Below, piece after piece: positions 10,301 to 17,192 of a DNA stretch of 64,000 bases. The stretch is taken from positions 2,294,001 through 2,358,000 of the forward strand of contig CAVZWW010000003.1 of assembly GCA_963779225.1 (NCBI GenBank). The letters are read 5' to 3'. The DNA is from CAVPCZ01 sp963779225. Lineage in GTDB: Bacteria; Bacteroidota; Ignavibacteria; UBA10030; UBA6906. A program made the translations under genes and the position numbers. Under the pieces are notes generated by a model. That model had not been told where the DNA came from, made no database searches, and saw only the letters and a list, made by a program, of their open reading frames with translations. Positions within the stretch are counted from its first letter, which is position 1; every line of letters starts with the position of its first letter.

Positions 10301-10447
10301 GAGGGTGTCGCCGGACGGAAGATCGCTCGCGGGAAAGGGCAATGGTCCCGTTGCCGCGTACAGCCCTGGAGAGAAGCACAGGGTGATCGCCAGAACGTGC
10401 ATCAGGAGGGAGGGTGGAGACAGGCGGGTGAAGGGGCGCATAGGCAT
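7343..10447 (-). CDS. Secreted glycogen-debranching/glucodextranase-like glycosidase
   Basis: About 1034 residues from the chosen ATG at 10447, which gives a normal signal peptide (hydrophobic LLMHVLAITLCF, cleavage near LYA). An in-frame ATG at 10510 would give an unusually long N-region and overlap the upstream gene. The middle carries an (alpha/alpha)6 domain of the amylo-1,6-glucosidase type: GLPWFNNYWGRDTFIAL, then YYPKDAAYHNGTVWTWL. The last 260 residues contain a glucodextranase C-terminal-type module (AEDAAGDDTGVGAV, YPINPNFVPGSFDL). It should trim branched alpha-glucans outside the inner membrane, feeding the convergent uptake operon. It is probably transcribed with the small membrane protein upstream. 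Confidence 0.8.
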   Translation of the reverse strand: MPMRPFTRLSPPSLLMHVLAITLCFSPGLYAATGPLPFPASDLPSGDTLALLDRIGIEITSGSRPFIFTNKQTAFLYGETGGPNTTSWQGFNVFGREFLDDYELLINGEPLSRRSATRTRVYPDHLERTYPGGILEELWPVDSLALFGVILHSPVPVDAGIRPFFADGRTSADYRIALRQGVALVARTNHLQRTASANYPVWLAIAHPQALPDSSGTMKGRAFSPVRLYAPKQRVHMFGCAVGDTPDATALLALSFQTRSAAYATARRSRLEQLLASTQIRTGNFSFDSAYAWAVLSLDALIMNQSGKGIFAGLPWFNNYWGRDTFIALSGAALVTGRFREAREILGSFSGFQDRNPASPNFGKIPNIVTTTDTAFNTADGTPRFVMMVREYIERSGDESLLLELYPVILRSIDGTLKYHVDARGFLTHNDADTWMDAVGPDGPWSPRGNRANDIQALWALQLETGIWCATRLGDVGSARTWHNALTRLKDQFNRHFVVNGKVADHLNADDTPDLLTRPNQIFAAGLLDTATRAQMVHTVVTELTYPYGVASLAQTDDRFHPYHEYPPYYPKDAAYHNGTVWTWLQGPVISALCGYELQDSAFVVTMNTVHQILHRGAVGTQSELLDALARPGDPEPRLSGTVSQAWNLGEHIRNIYDDYLGVRVERLSHRIILRPRLPRALGTVHATVNVDGVPVPLVIKPAGAESGVDLDASALSDSYDLILDLPRRDAASVTIRHKLPARSRISVSLRDTLVVVSVNGQPVRPEIRFNPPQAYPPAIREIRLAVPNLRPGLPALAGPGYPLLNHADIKRRNDLATLIFHAEDAAGDDTGVGAVRDRGGRLEYPINPNFVPGSFDLRECTIRADSVRVYFDLRFASLPDPGWHPEYGFQLTFAAIAIDTDGIVGSGATMIPANALYRVSRRAAYERLVLIGGGIRVEDAGGKTLGAYIPAPEDVLHPLGDAAAGTISFSLPVALLGRPTSSWRCTIVAGAQDDHGGAGIGEFRSVDRVRGEWNGGGRLIPEESNVYDELVVP

Positions 10448-10490
10448 GCCGGCGGATGTTGGAGAATGGAGTGTCGGCGCCTCCCGGCTG

Positions 10491-10721
10491 TCAGCGGCCG
10501 AAGACGGCATGCAGCAGAATAGGGACGAGAATGTACGCCGCGCTCAGACCCGAGACAATGAGGCCGAAAAATGTTCCCACAGCCCAGAAGAACATTTTGA
10601 GATCACCATCTTTCTCGCGTGCAACCGAAAGCGCTTTTCTGAACGACCAGATGGCGCCCGCAAGGAAGCCGATGGAGATGGTGCCGAAGACTGCAAGGAG
10701 GATCATGTCCATTCGTGCCAT
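10491..10721 (-). CDS. Small two-helix membrane protein, unknown function
   Basis: A protein of about 76 residues with two hydrophobic segments (MILLAVFGTISIGFLAGAIW and FFWAVGTFFGLIVSGL) separated by a charged loop with KALSVAREKDGD. No family is recognised. A good promoter candidate (10725-10755) sits immediately upstream; the predicted transcription start falls on or next to the ATG at 10721, so the mRNA may be leaderless, or the ATG at 10712 may be used. It precedes the secreted glycosidase on the same strand. Confidence 0.65.
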   Translation of the reverse strand: MARMDMILLAVFGTISIGFLAGAIWSFRKALSVAREKDGDLKMFFWAVGTFFGLIVSGLSAAYILVPILLHAVFGR

Positions 10722-10724
10722 GAA

Positions 10725-10755
10725 GAAATATACGAATCTGATCCGAACTCTCCAA
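10725..10755 (-). promoter_or_regulatory. Promoter candidate, TTGG-N19-TATATTTC
   Basis: TTGG at 10752-10755 and TATATTTC at 10725-10732 on the minus strand, spaced 19 nt, with G before the TA. It would drive the small membrane protein and the glycosidase gene. Confidence 0.6.
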
Positions 10756-10813
10756 CTCCCGCCCGGCATTTCCGGGGCTGTTGCAGCACTCCGAAATCGG
10801 GTCTACCGCCTGG

Positions 10814-10844
10814 TTGCAGATCATGATTCAGCTCGGTATATTGT
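10814..10844 (+). promoter_or_regulatory. Promoter candidate, TTGC-N19-TATATTGT
   Basis: TTGC at 10814-10817 and TATATTGT at 10837-10844, spaced 19 nt, with G before the TA. It points at the response regulator and diverges from the promoter at 10725-10755. Confidence 0.6.
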
Positions 10845-10867
10845 CCCGAACATTATCGGGAGGGAGC

Positions 10868-11248
10868 ATGGCAATTTCGCAGGGAGGTGTGCTGATAGTC
10901 GAGGATGAGGAGGAGCTGCGAAATCTGTTTGCCATCCTGCTCGAAATCGACGGATTCACGGTTTTTCAGGCGAGTGACGGCGGCAGGGGCCTGGAGATGC
11001 TTCAGGAACACGCACAGGAGATCGACCTTCTGATTACCGATTTGAATCTCCCGCGCATCGGCGGGGTCGATCTGATCAGCAAAGCCCGGACGCTCAATCC
11101 CGCCATCAAGATCGTCGGAACGAGCGGGATGAGCGGCGAAGCGGTGCGACTCATGGTCATGAAAGCCGGTGCTGACGACTTCCTGCCCAAGCCGTTCCAG
11201 CCGCAGGAGGCGATCAGCAAGCTCAGGTCGATACTGGGTCTGACATGA
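10868..11248 (+). CDS. Single-domain response regulator
   Basis: A receiver domain without an output domain (126 residues). The acidic pair and phospho-acceptor are visible (VEDEEEL; LLITDLNLP), with the switch Thr/Ser (GTSGMSGE) and the conserved Lys in FLPKPF. The ATG at 10868 is chosen because it follows GGGAGGGAGC and lies about 20 bp after the promoter at 10814-10844; longer in-frame extensions would run through that promoter. No kinase is nearby. It overlaps the YjbQ gene by four bases (ATGA). Confidence 0.88.
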   Translation: MAISQGGVLIVEDEEELRNLFAILLEIDGFTVFQASDGGRGLEMLQEHAQEIDLLITDLNLPRIGGVDLISKARTLNPAIKIVGTSGMSGEAVRLMVMKAGADDFLPKPFQPQEAISKLRSILGLT

Positions 11249-11658
11249 AGACCACGACCAAATACCTCTGGTTTACCACGCGCGAGAAGCGTGAATACAT
11301 CAATATCACGCCGCAGGTCGAGGAAGTGGTCCGGAGCAGCGGCGTGCAGGAGGGGATGGTCCTTGTTTCTGCGATGCATATCACCGCCGGTGTATATGTC
11401 AACGACGCCGAAGACGGGTTGATTCAGGATATCGATGATTGGCTGGAGCATCTCGCCCCATACAGAGCGACGTATCGTCATCATCGCACCGGGGAGACCA
11501 ACGGGGATGCTCACCTGAAGAGCATGCTCGTCCATCATGAGGTGATCGTGCCGATAACCCAGGGGGCGCTTGACGTCGGTCCCTGGCAGCAGGTATACTA
11601 CGCCGAATTCGACGGAAAACGGCGCAAGCGGGTGGTCATAAAAGTGATGGGTGAATAG
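11245..11658 (+). CDS. YjbQ/UPF0047 family protein
   Basis: A 137-residue protein with the hallmark residues of the YjbQ family (HITAGVYVND; TGETNGDAHLKSMLVHHEV; VGPWQQVYYAEFDG). Members are small beta-rich trimers with weak thiamine-phosphate synthase activity in vitro; the physiological role is uncertain. The full length matches the family. It is translationally coupled to the response regulator. Confidence 0.88.
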   Translation: MKTTTKYLWFTTREKREYINITPQVEEVVRSSGVQEGMVLVSAMHITAGVYVNDAEDGLIQDIDDWLEHLAPYRATYRHHRTGETNGDAHLKSMLVHHEVIVPITQGALDVGPWQQVYYAEFDGKRRKRVVIKVMGE

Positions 11659-11668
11659 TATCGTTGTG

Positions 11669-11699
11669 TTGATTCTCACGACATCGTTGGGTATCTTTG
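11669..11699 (+). promoter_or_regulatory. Promoter candidate, TTGA-N19-TATCTTTG
   Basis: TTGA at 11669-11672 and TATCTTTG at 11692-11699 match the Bacteroidota -7 consensus TAnnTTTG exactly and have a 19-nt spacer. It precedes the GWxTD gene by about 40 bp. Confidence 0.7.
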
Positions 11700-11739
11700 G
11701 TCAGCATTTGTTGATTCCCCAACCCTTGATGGAGACTTC

Positions 11740-13110
11740 ATGAGTCGTACGAGCCGGAGATTCCGGGTCTGTGCAGTCCTCACGCTGGTTGCAGGTTTGT
11801 GCGCCGCCCAGGTGATACCGGCGGGCGAACGCCTGCGGGTCACCGCTGATATTTCCCGCTACCGTGGAAGCGATGACGAGAATATCCACGTGGAAATCGC
11901 GTATGCCCTTCCGGAACGGGGCCTGATATACAAGCCCGATTCGGCCGGCCTGAGGGGGATGGCTGATCTCACGTTGGCCGTGCAGAGGAAGGACTCTCTG
12001 GTGTACGCGGACCGCTGGCTTATTCCGCACACTATCCAGGATAGTTCCTCGCTATCGCGCGGTATGAATCTCATCGGTCTGTACAAACTGCAACTCCCCG
12101 AGGGTGATTATCTGTTCAAACTTCTGTCACGAGATGCCAATGACCCGCTGCGCCGGGACAGTCTGACCGCCCGCATTCCCATCCAGAGATTTGACACGAA
12201 CGCACCGGTTCTGAGTGATGTAGCCCTGGCCTCCACGATCAGGCAGGGTGTTAAGGGGGGGCTTTTTTACAAGAACACGCTCGATGTCGTGCCGAACGTT
12301 GGCAGCGTGTACACCGAGGATCAGAAGGTCTTCTACTATTGCGAGGCGTACAGCCTGCTGGCCGGAAACGACACAAGCGGGTTCATCGTGCGGACGAGCG
12401 TGTACGATGCCGTGGGCAAAGAGATCATTTCGCGGGATCGCCCGAAGCGGCGGGTTGCCGAATCGAGCGTGATTGTGGATCAATTCGGTGTGAAGAACCT
12501 CCGCACAGGGTCCTACACCATGATCGTCTCGCTGATCGATACGGCAAACACGGTGCTGGCCTCCTCGGGCCGGAAGCTGTTCGTCTACAATCCGACCCTG
12601 GGGGTCGACTCTTCTCTTCTGGCCTCTTCGTCTTCCTTGCCGTTGCCTCAATACATGTCCATGGACAGTACGGAGCTGGACCGGGAATTTGCCTGGGCAC
12701 GCTATGAAGCCAGCGACGACGATAAGACGCAGTACGCGGCGTTAACCGGTGTCCAGGCGAAAAGCAAGTTCCTGACCGATTTCTGGAGACACCGCGAACC
12801 GGGCCGGCGGGATGAATATCTTTCGCGGGTGGCATATGCCAATGCCAACTTCAAGATCATGACACGGGAGGGATACCGTACGGATCGCGGCAGGGTTATG
12901 ATCATGTACGGCTCGCCGGACGATGTCGAGCGCCATCCGAGCGAGACGGATACACGACCGTATGAAATTTGGTCGTTCAACAACATTCAGGGGGGCGTCA
13001 TCTTTGTCTTTGTTCTCCGCAACGCAGCGGGGGATTACGAGCTCGTCCACTCGACACACCGAAACGAACTGCACGACGAAAACTGGGATCGGGTAGGGAT
13101 CACGCGGTAG
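11740..13110 (+). CDS. GWxTD-domain secreted protein
   Basis: A 456-residue protein with a signal peptide (FRVCAVLTLVAGLCAAQ), a beta-rich N-terminal part and a C-terminal GWxTD-type domain of about 160 residues (LDREFAWARYEAS; KFLTDFWRHREPG; GMIMYG-like RVMIMYGSPDDVERHP; EIWSFNNIQGGVIFVF). This domain is characteristic of Ignavibacteria, Gemmatimonadota and related phyla, and its biochemical role is not known. It has its own promoter candidate and is followed by the hairpin element at 13105-13206. It probably works in the periplasm or outer membrane. Confidence 0.85.
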   Translation: MSRTSRRFRVCAVLTLVAGLCAAQVIPAGERLRVTADISRYRGSDDENIHVEIAYALPERGLIYKPDSAGLRGMADLTLAVQRKDSLVYADRWLIPHTIQDSSSLSRGMNLIGLYKLQLPEGDYLFKLLSRDANDPLRRDSLTARIPIQRFDTNAPVLSDVALASTIRQGVKGGLFYKNTLDVVPNVGSVYTEDQKVFYYCEAYSLLAGNDTSGFIVRTSVYDAVGKEIISRDRPKRRVAESSVIVDQFGVKNLRTGSYTMIVSLIDTANTVLASSGRKLFVYNPTLGVDSSLLASSSSLPLPQYMSMDSTELDREFAWARYEASDDDKTQYAALTGVQAKSKFLTDFWRHREPGRRDEYLSRVAYANANFKIMTREGYRTDRGRVMIMYGSPDDVERHPSETDTRPYEIWSFNNIQGGVIFVFVLRNAAGDYELVHSTHRNELHDENWDRVGITR

Positions 13111-13206
13111 CCGGTTGAGGTTCCGGTAGACCACGCCTGAAGCCGCTTGCAAGAGCGGCTTCAGTATTCACCGGCGTTCACTCGCCGGTAGCCGGTAGCC
13201 GGTTGA
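13105..13206. repeat. Intergenic hairpin element bounded by 14-bp direct repeats
   Basis: CGGTAGCCGGTTGA occurs at 13105-13118 and again at 13193-13206, 88 bp apart. Between them are two perfect hairpins: an 11-bp stem (CTGAAGCCGCT, 13137-13164) and a 6-bp stem (CCGGCG/CGCCGG, 13171-13188). The first hairpin could terminate the GWxTD transcript although no T-run follows. The direct repeats give it the look of a small REP- or MITE-like insertion. The last four bases also form part of the next promoter. Confidence 0.6.
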
Positions 13207-13233
13207 ATCTTCCTGCGCCTTTTTGTAGATTGG
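13203..13233 (+). promoter_or_regulatory. Promoter candidate, TTGA-N19-TAGATTGG
   Basis: TTGA at 13203-13206 and TAGATTGG at 13226-13233, spaced 19 nt with G before the TA. The acyltransferase ATG follows at 13252, giving a short leader of about 15 nt. Confidence 0.6.
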
Positions 13234-13251
13234 CCAACAGACCCTTCCCGC

Positions 13252-14181
13252 ATGTCGACCACGATTGAATATCTCCTTTTCCGGCTCATCGGCCACCTTG
13301 CGCGCCTTATGCCGTACGGCGCAGCGCGGCGCATCGGCCACGCACTCGGGCTCGCCGTGTTGTATTTGACAGGGTACCGCAAGCGCATAACGCTGGACAA
13401 TCTCACGCGTGCTTTTCCCGATGCGTCCGCGGCCTGGGTGCACCACGTGATGCGCGGGGCCTACAAGAATTACGGCAGCGCGATTGTGGAGATGTTCTGG
13501 GCCGGTGGACGGTCCGCGGAAACGCTGAAAGCGAAGGTCCGTCTGCGGAATCCCGAAATTCTGCACACTGCCCTGCAGCGCAATGCGGGGCTGATCCTGA
13601 TGTCGGCCCACTTTGGGTCGTGGGAGTTTATGCTCAACGGGTTGCGCCTGCACATCCCCGCCCGTTTCGCCGCGATCGTGCAGCATCAGCGTAACGAACG
13701 CATCGATGCCTTCATTGACGGGCAGCGCCGCCGTTTCGACGTAGAGACCATCGCGATGGGCCCTTCCGTGCGTGAGGTGCTTCGTGCCCTGCGGCAAAAG
13801 AAAGTCGTGGTGATTCTGGGGGATCAGAGCGGTCCGCGCGAATCGGTGTTCATCCCGTTTTTCGGCCGACCCTCGGCCACTCACCGGGGAGCGGCGGCAT
13901 TTGCGTTGAGTACGGGTGCCCCGATCGTCATGGTGCTGCTGGTGCGCCAACCCGACGGCACGCATGAGGCCGTGTTCGAAGAAGTCCCGGCGCACGGTCT
14001 CTCCGGCAGCCGCGAAGAGCAGGTGACCCAACTGACCGCACGTCACGCCGCTGTGCTTGAGAAGCATATCCGTTTGCATCCGGACCACTGGCTCTGGATG
14101 CACAAGCGCTGGAAACACAAACCCGCACAGGATGCGGATCACGGGGGAGCGGCCACCCATGGTGCGCGGGGGCATGCATGA
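13252..14181 (+). CDS. Lysophospholipid/lipid A acyltransferase (LpxL/HtrB family)
   Basis: A 309-residue acyltransferase. The catalytic H-x4-E is visible in MSAHFGSWEF (near residue 120), and downstream motifs (DQSGPRESVFIPFFGRPSATHRG; HPDHWLWMHKRWK) are typical of late acyltransferases that add secondary acyl chains to lipid A. It acts at the inner face of the cytoplasmic membrane. It overlaps the heptosyltransferase gene by four bases, which fits a role in lipopolysaccharide assembly. Confidence 0.9.
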   Translation: MSTTIEYLLFRLIGHLARLMPYGAARRIGHALGLAVLYLTGYRKRITLDNLTRAFPDASAAWVHHVMRGAYKNYGSAIVEMFWAGGRSAETLKAKVRLRNPEILHTALQRNAGLILMSAHFGSWEFMLNGLRLHIPARFAAIVQHQRNERIDAFIDGQRRRFDVETIAMGPSVREVLRALRQKKVVVILGDQSGPRESVFIPFFGRPSATHRGAAAFALSTGAPIVMVLLVRQPDGTHEAVFEEVPAHGLSGSREEQVTQLTARHAAVLEKHIRLHPDHWLWMHKRWKHKPAQDADHGGAATHGARGHA

Positions 14182-15260
14182 ACCGCGAACCGCGGATCCT
14201 GTTGTTTCATACAGCGTTTATCGGCGACATTATCTGCATGCTGCCGCTGGCACAGGCTCTCCGTGCCCGCTTTCCGGCGGCAGCCATAACGGCCGTGTCC
14301 GTGCCCCAGTCGGGGCCTCTGCTGAGGAACCACCCCGCAGTCGACCGGGTTATCACCTATGACAAGAAGGGGAGCGAGCGCGGACTCCGCGGAATGCTCA
14401 CTCTGGCACGGCACCTCCGGGCCCTCAGGTTCGATATGGCTTTCGTGCCGCATCGTTCATTGCGCAGCGCAGTGGTGGTCTGGCTTGCACGGATCCCGCG
14501 CCGGATAGGTTTCTCCACAAGCAGCGGGAAGGTACTGTTCACGGATGTTGTGGTGTACGGGAAGACGCTCCACGAAATCGAACGCAACCTCAGCCTCCTT
14601 CGTCCCGTGAGCACCGGCGATGCCGATTTCCGTCTTCCGGAGCTGCATCCGCGAGTGGAAGACCTGAATGTGGTCGACGGGTTGTTGCGATCGTATCGAT
14701 TGCGCTGGCCGTCCTTCAACGCAGACAACATGATTGCGATCGCCCCCGGATCTGTCTGGTTGACAAAGCGGTGGCCGGCGGACGCGTATACGGAGCTGGT
14801 GCGGGCGCTTGTCGCCGGAGGATGGGGAGTCGTCCTGATCGGGGGCCCCGAAGATCAGGGTCTGTGCCGTTCGATAGCCGAGTCGGCCGGCAAACCGGGC
14901 ACGGTTCTCAATACGGCAGGGGCATTCACGTTGCTGCAGTCGGCCGAACTATTGCGCCGGTGCCGTGCACTCGTTTCCAATGACAGCGCCCCGATGCATC
15001 TGGGGGTGGCTATGCAGACTCCGGTGGTTGCGGTGTACGGTGCCACGATTCCGGGCTTCGGATTTGCACCCCTTGGAAAGCGCGATCGCGTCGTGGAAAT
15101 TGAGGGGCTTGCGTGCCGGCCCTGCGGAATCCATGGCGGGAATGCCTGTCCCATTGGCACACTCGAATGCTTGCGGCAGATATCGTATGAACGGGTGCTC
15201 CATACAGTAATGGAGGTTGCGTCGGACAATCCAGGAAGAACTGAATGGCCCTCACACTGA
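14178..15260 (+). CDS. Glycosyltransferase family 9 (ADP-heptose:LPS heptosyltransferase, WaaF-like)
   Basis: A 360-residue GT9 enzyme. It opens with the family start ILLFHTAFIGDIICMLP, has the mid-protein APGSVWLTKRWPADAY and GVVLIGGPEDQ nucleotide-binding region, and the C-terminal SNDSAPMHLGVAMQTPVVAVYG motif. It should add heptose (or a similar sugar) to the LPS inner core. It is coupled by ATGA overlap to the acyltransferase and overlaps the TsaC gene by 16 bases. Confidence 0.9.
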   Translation: MNREPRILLFHTAFIGDIICMLPLAQALRARFPAAAITAVSVPQSGPLLRNHPAVDRVITYDKKGSERGLRGMLTLARHLRALRFDMAFVPHRSLRSAVVVWLARIPRRIGFSTSSGKVLFTDVVVYGKTLHEIERNLSLLRPVSTGDADFRLPELHPRVEDLNVVDGLLRSYRLRWPSFNADNMIAIAPGSVWLTKRWPADAYTELVRALVAGGWGVVLIGGPEDQGLCRSIAESAGKPGTVLNTAGAFTLLQSAELLRRCRALVSNDSAPMHLGVAMQTPVVAVYGATIPGFGFAPLGKRDRVVEIEGLACRPCGIHGGNACPIGTLECLRQISYERVLHTVMEVASDNPGRTEWPSH

Positions 15261-15889
15261 ACGTCTCGCTCACCGACCCGGAAGACAAACCTCTGGTGCT
15301 TGCGGCGGAAGTCATCCAGGCCGGCGGGGTGATCGTCTATCCGACGGAAACCCTCTATGGCATCGGTGCAAACGCCTGGGATGGAACGGCGATTGCGAAG
15401 GTCCGGGCAATCAAGCAGCGGACCGATCAGAAACCCATCCTGGTGGTGATCCACTCGCGTGATCAGCTCGGAATGCTTACAGCGGCGGTGAACGATCACG
15501 CCCGGGTGCTTATGGACCACTTCTGGCCGGGACCCCTCACGCTGGTCTTTCCGGCCTCCCGGGAGGTGCCCGATTTGCTCTCGCGCGGGACGGGGACGAT
15601 AGGTGTGCGGATCCCTTCCAGCCCGCTCTGCCTCCGTCTACTTGCACTGTGTGGTTGTCCGCTGACTTCGACCAGTGCCAACATCTCAGGCCGGCCCACC
15701 GCTCAGAATGTGGGCGAAATCCGCCGCTCCATTCCGAAGGGTATCGATCTCGTCCTGGATGGCGGACCATTGCCCCGGACCCTCCCTTCCACGGTGGTGG
15801 ACGTAACGGTCTCTCCGCCCCGGATCATCAGGGCCGGCGCGATTGAATCCCGCCGCCTGCGCGAGGTGGTTCCGGAAATTACAGGGTAA
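15245..15889 (+). CDS. tsaC: L-threonylcarbamoyladenylate synthase (TsaC/YwlC type)
   Basis: A 214-residue Sua5/YciO/YrdC-domain protein that makes threonylcarbamoyl-AMP for the tRNA t6A37 modification. Visible motifs are YPTETLYGIGANAWD, KQRTDQKPILV and the ligand loop SSPLCLRLLALCGCPLTSTS. It lacks the extra Sua5 C-terminal domain. The start overlaps the GT9 gene in another frame. It is followed by a promoter and tRNA-Arg. Confidence 0.92.
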   Translation: MALTLNVSLTDPEDKPLVLAAEVIQAGGVIVYPTETLYGIGANAWDGTAIAKVRAIKQRTDQKPILVVIHSRDQLGMLTAAVNDHARVLMDHFWPGPLTLVFPASREVPDLLSRGTGTIGVRIPSSPLCLRLLALCGCPLTSTSANISGRPTAQNVGEIRRSIPKGIDLVLDGGPLPRTLPSTVVDVTVSPPRIIRAGAIESRRLREVVPEITG

Positions 15890-15907
15890 CAGCAATCCCC
15901 TGAATGC

Positions 15908-15938
15908 TTGCAAATTCTCACCCCTTTTTGTATCTTTA
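15908..15938 (+). promoter_or_regulatory. Promoter candidate for tRNA-Arg, TTGC-N19-TATCTTTA
   Basis: TTGC at 15908-15911 and TATCTTTA at 15931-15938, 19-nt spacer, G before the TA. The tRNA-Arg gene begins about 70 bp downstream. Confidence 0.65.
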
Positions 15939-16009
15939 AAAGATTCGAGGATTTGCTACTGCTCCGCACGCCGTCCGACAGGGGGCACGCGGAGCATCGT
16001 TGAAGCCCT

Positions 16010-16083
16010 GCGCCTGTAGCTCAATTGGATAGAGTGTTGGCCTCCGGAGCCAAAGGTTTCGGGTTCGACTCCCGACAGGCGCA
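16010..16083 (+). tRNA. tRNA-Arg(CCG)
   Basis: A complete cloverleaf of 74 nt: acceptor GCGCCTG/CAGGCGC, D arm with GCTC, anticodon stem TTGGC/GCCAA around loop CTCCGGA (anticodon CCG), T arm CGGGT/ACCCG-like around TTCGACT, discriminator A. CCA is not encoded. Confidence 0.95.
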
Positions 16084-16144
16084 CGACCCGGCATTCCCTT
16101 CAGGGAATGACCGATTTCATGCACGACGCAAGACGGACGCCTCC

Positions 16145-16834
16145 ATGCTGAAACCCAAGAAGAAAATCTCCAAAAGAGAAATGAAGCAGGACACACTCAT
16201 CACCACTTACATGAAGGTGCAGGCCTTTTACGATAAGTACAAGAAGGCCATCAGCATCGGCGTTACTGCGGTCGCCGTTGTGGTGATCGCCATCGTGGTG
16301 TTTGTAAAAAACCGTGCCGACAACAACGAGCGTGCGGTTGTTCAGCTCGCCGCCGTCCATCAGCTGTATGACAACGGACAGTTCCAGATGGCCATCGATG
16401 GTGTGCCGGAACGCAATGTGGTCGGCCTCAAAGCGATTGTCGACAACTTCGGGAGCACGTCGGCGGGTGACCTCGCGCGGTTTTATCTTGCGGATGCATA
16501 CTTCCAGCTCGGCAAGTATCCGGAAGCCCTCGAGCACTTTGAAGACTGCTCACCCTCGGATGATCTGCTGAGCGCTTCGCGCCTGGCCGGCATTGCGGCG
16601 TGCCATGAAGCCCTTGGCAATCACACGGAGGCCGGGAAGTACTTCGAACGCGCTGCGGCAAAGGACCAGACGGAAGGAAGTGTGGCTGAACACCTCCAGA
16701 ACGCCGCCCTGAACTATGCGCAGGCGGGTGACAAGGAGCGTGCGCTGGATCTGTTCCGCCGCATAAAGAAGAACCATCCCACAACAACCTACGGCCGAGA
16801 GGCCGACAGGTACATTACGCAACTTTCGGTCTAG
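16145..16834 (+). CDS. Membrane-anchored tetratricopeptide-repeat protein (YfgM-like)
   Basis: A 229-residue protein with a short lysine-rich cytoplasmic N-terminus, one transmembrane helix (AISIGVTAVAVVVIAIVVFV, about residues 35-54) and a periplasmic part made of TPR-like helices (DLARFYLADAYFQLGKYPEA; AALNYAQAGDKERALDLFRR). The layout matches YfgM/TPR_21 proteins that accompany the Sec translocon. The ATG at 16145 is chosen; an open extension upstream would run through the tRNA. It is transcribed after tRNA-Arg. Confidence 0.82.
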   Translation: MLKPKKKISKREMKQDTLITTYMKVQAFYDKYKKAISIGVTAVAVVVIAIVVFVKNRADNNERAVVQLAAVHQLYDNGQFQMAIDGVPERNVVGLKAIVDNFGSTSAGDLARFYLADAYFQLGKYPEALEHFEDCSPSDDLLSASRLAGIAACHEALGNHTEAGKYFERAAAKDQTEGSVAEHLQNAALNYAQAGDKERALDLFRRIKKNHPTTTYGREADRYITQLSV

Positions 16835-17192
16835 CCCCTCTTCTGACGCACCCGGGGCCGACGGCAGGAGTGTATGGGCCCTGGCCTCCTTAGACACATG
16901 GGCAATCTTCATCGCGCTTTCCAGCAAAGCCACCGGCATTCATGTGCTGGTCGCGCGGCGTTCCGGCGAACGGGACAATTCTCATATGATATTGTTAACT
17001 TCGGCTGTGAGTTCTTTTTCAGTGCAACTTTTCTGCCCGCAAACCGAAGAACCTACAAGTACTGCAGGAGGTTCCGTATACGGTATGAGGTGATCCGGCA
17101 TATTGTGAAGATTTCAGAATTGTCGCGTATTCCGGTCTGATCCATATGAAGCATGCCAAAGGTTCCTGGTTGCACATAAAAGTGTAGGGAAA
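16835..17192. other. 358-bp intergenic region with no recognised gene
   Basis: It separates the TPR gene from the phosphatase operon. An 88-codon open frame here has no recognisable features and irregular composition. No promoter of the TTGn-N19-TA form was found; two near matches have 21-nt spacers. Confidence 0.5.

Noticed and set aside
16874..17140. 88-codon plus-strand frame before the phosphatase operon
   Set aside because: No recognisable features, no promoter or SD, and Arg/Cys/Phe-rich composition.
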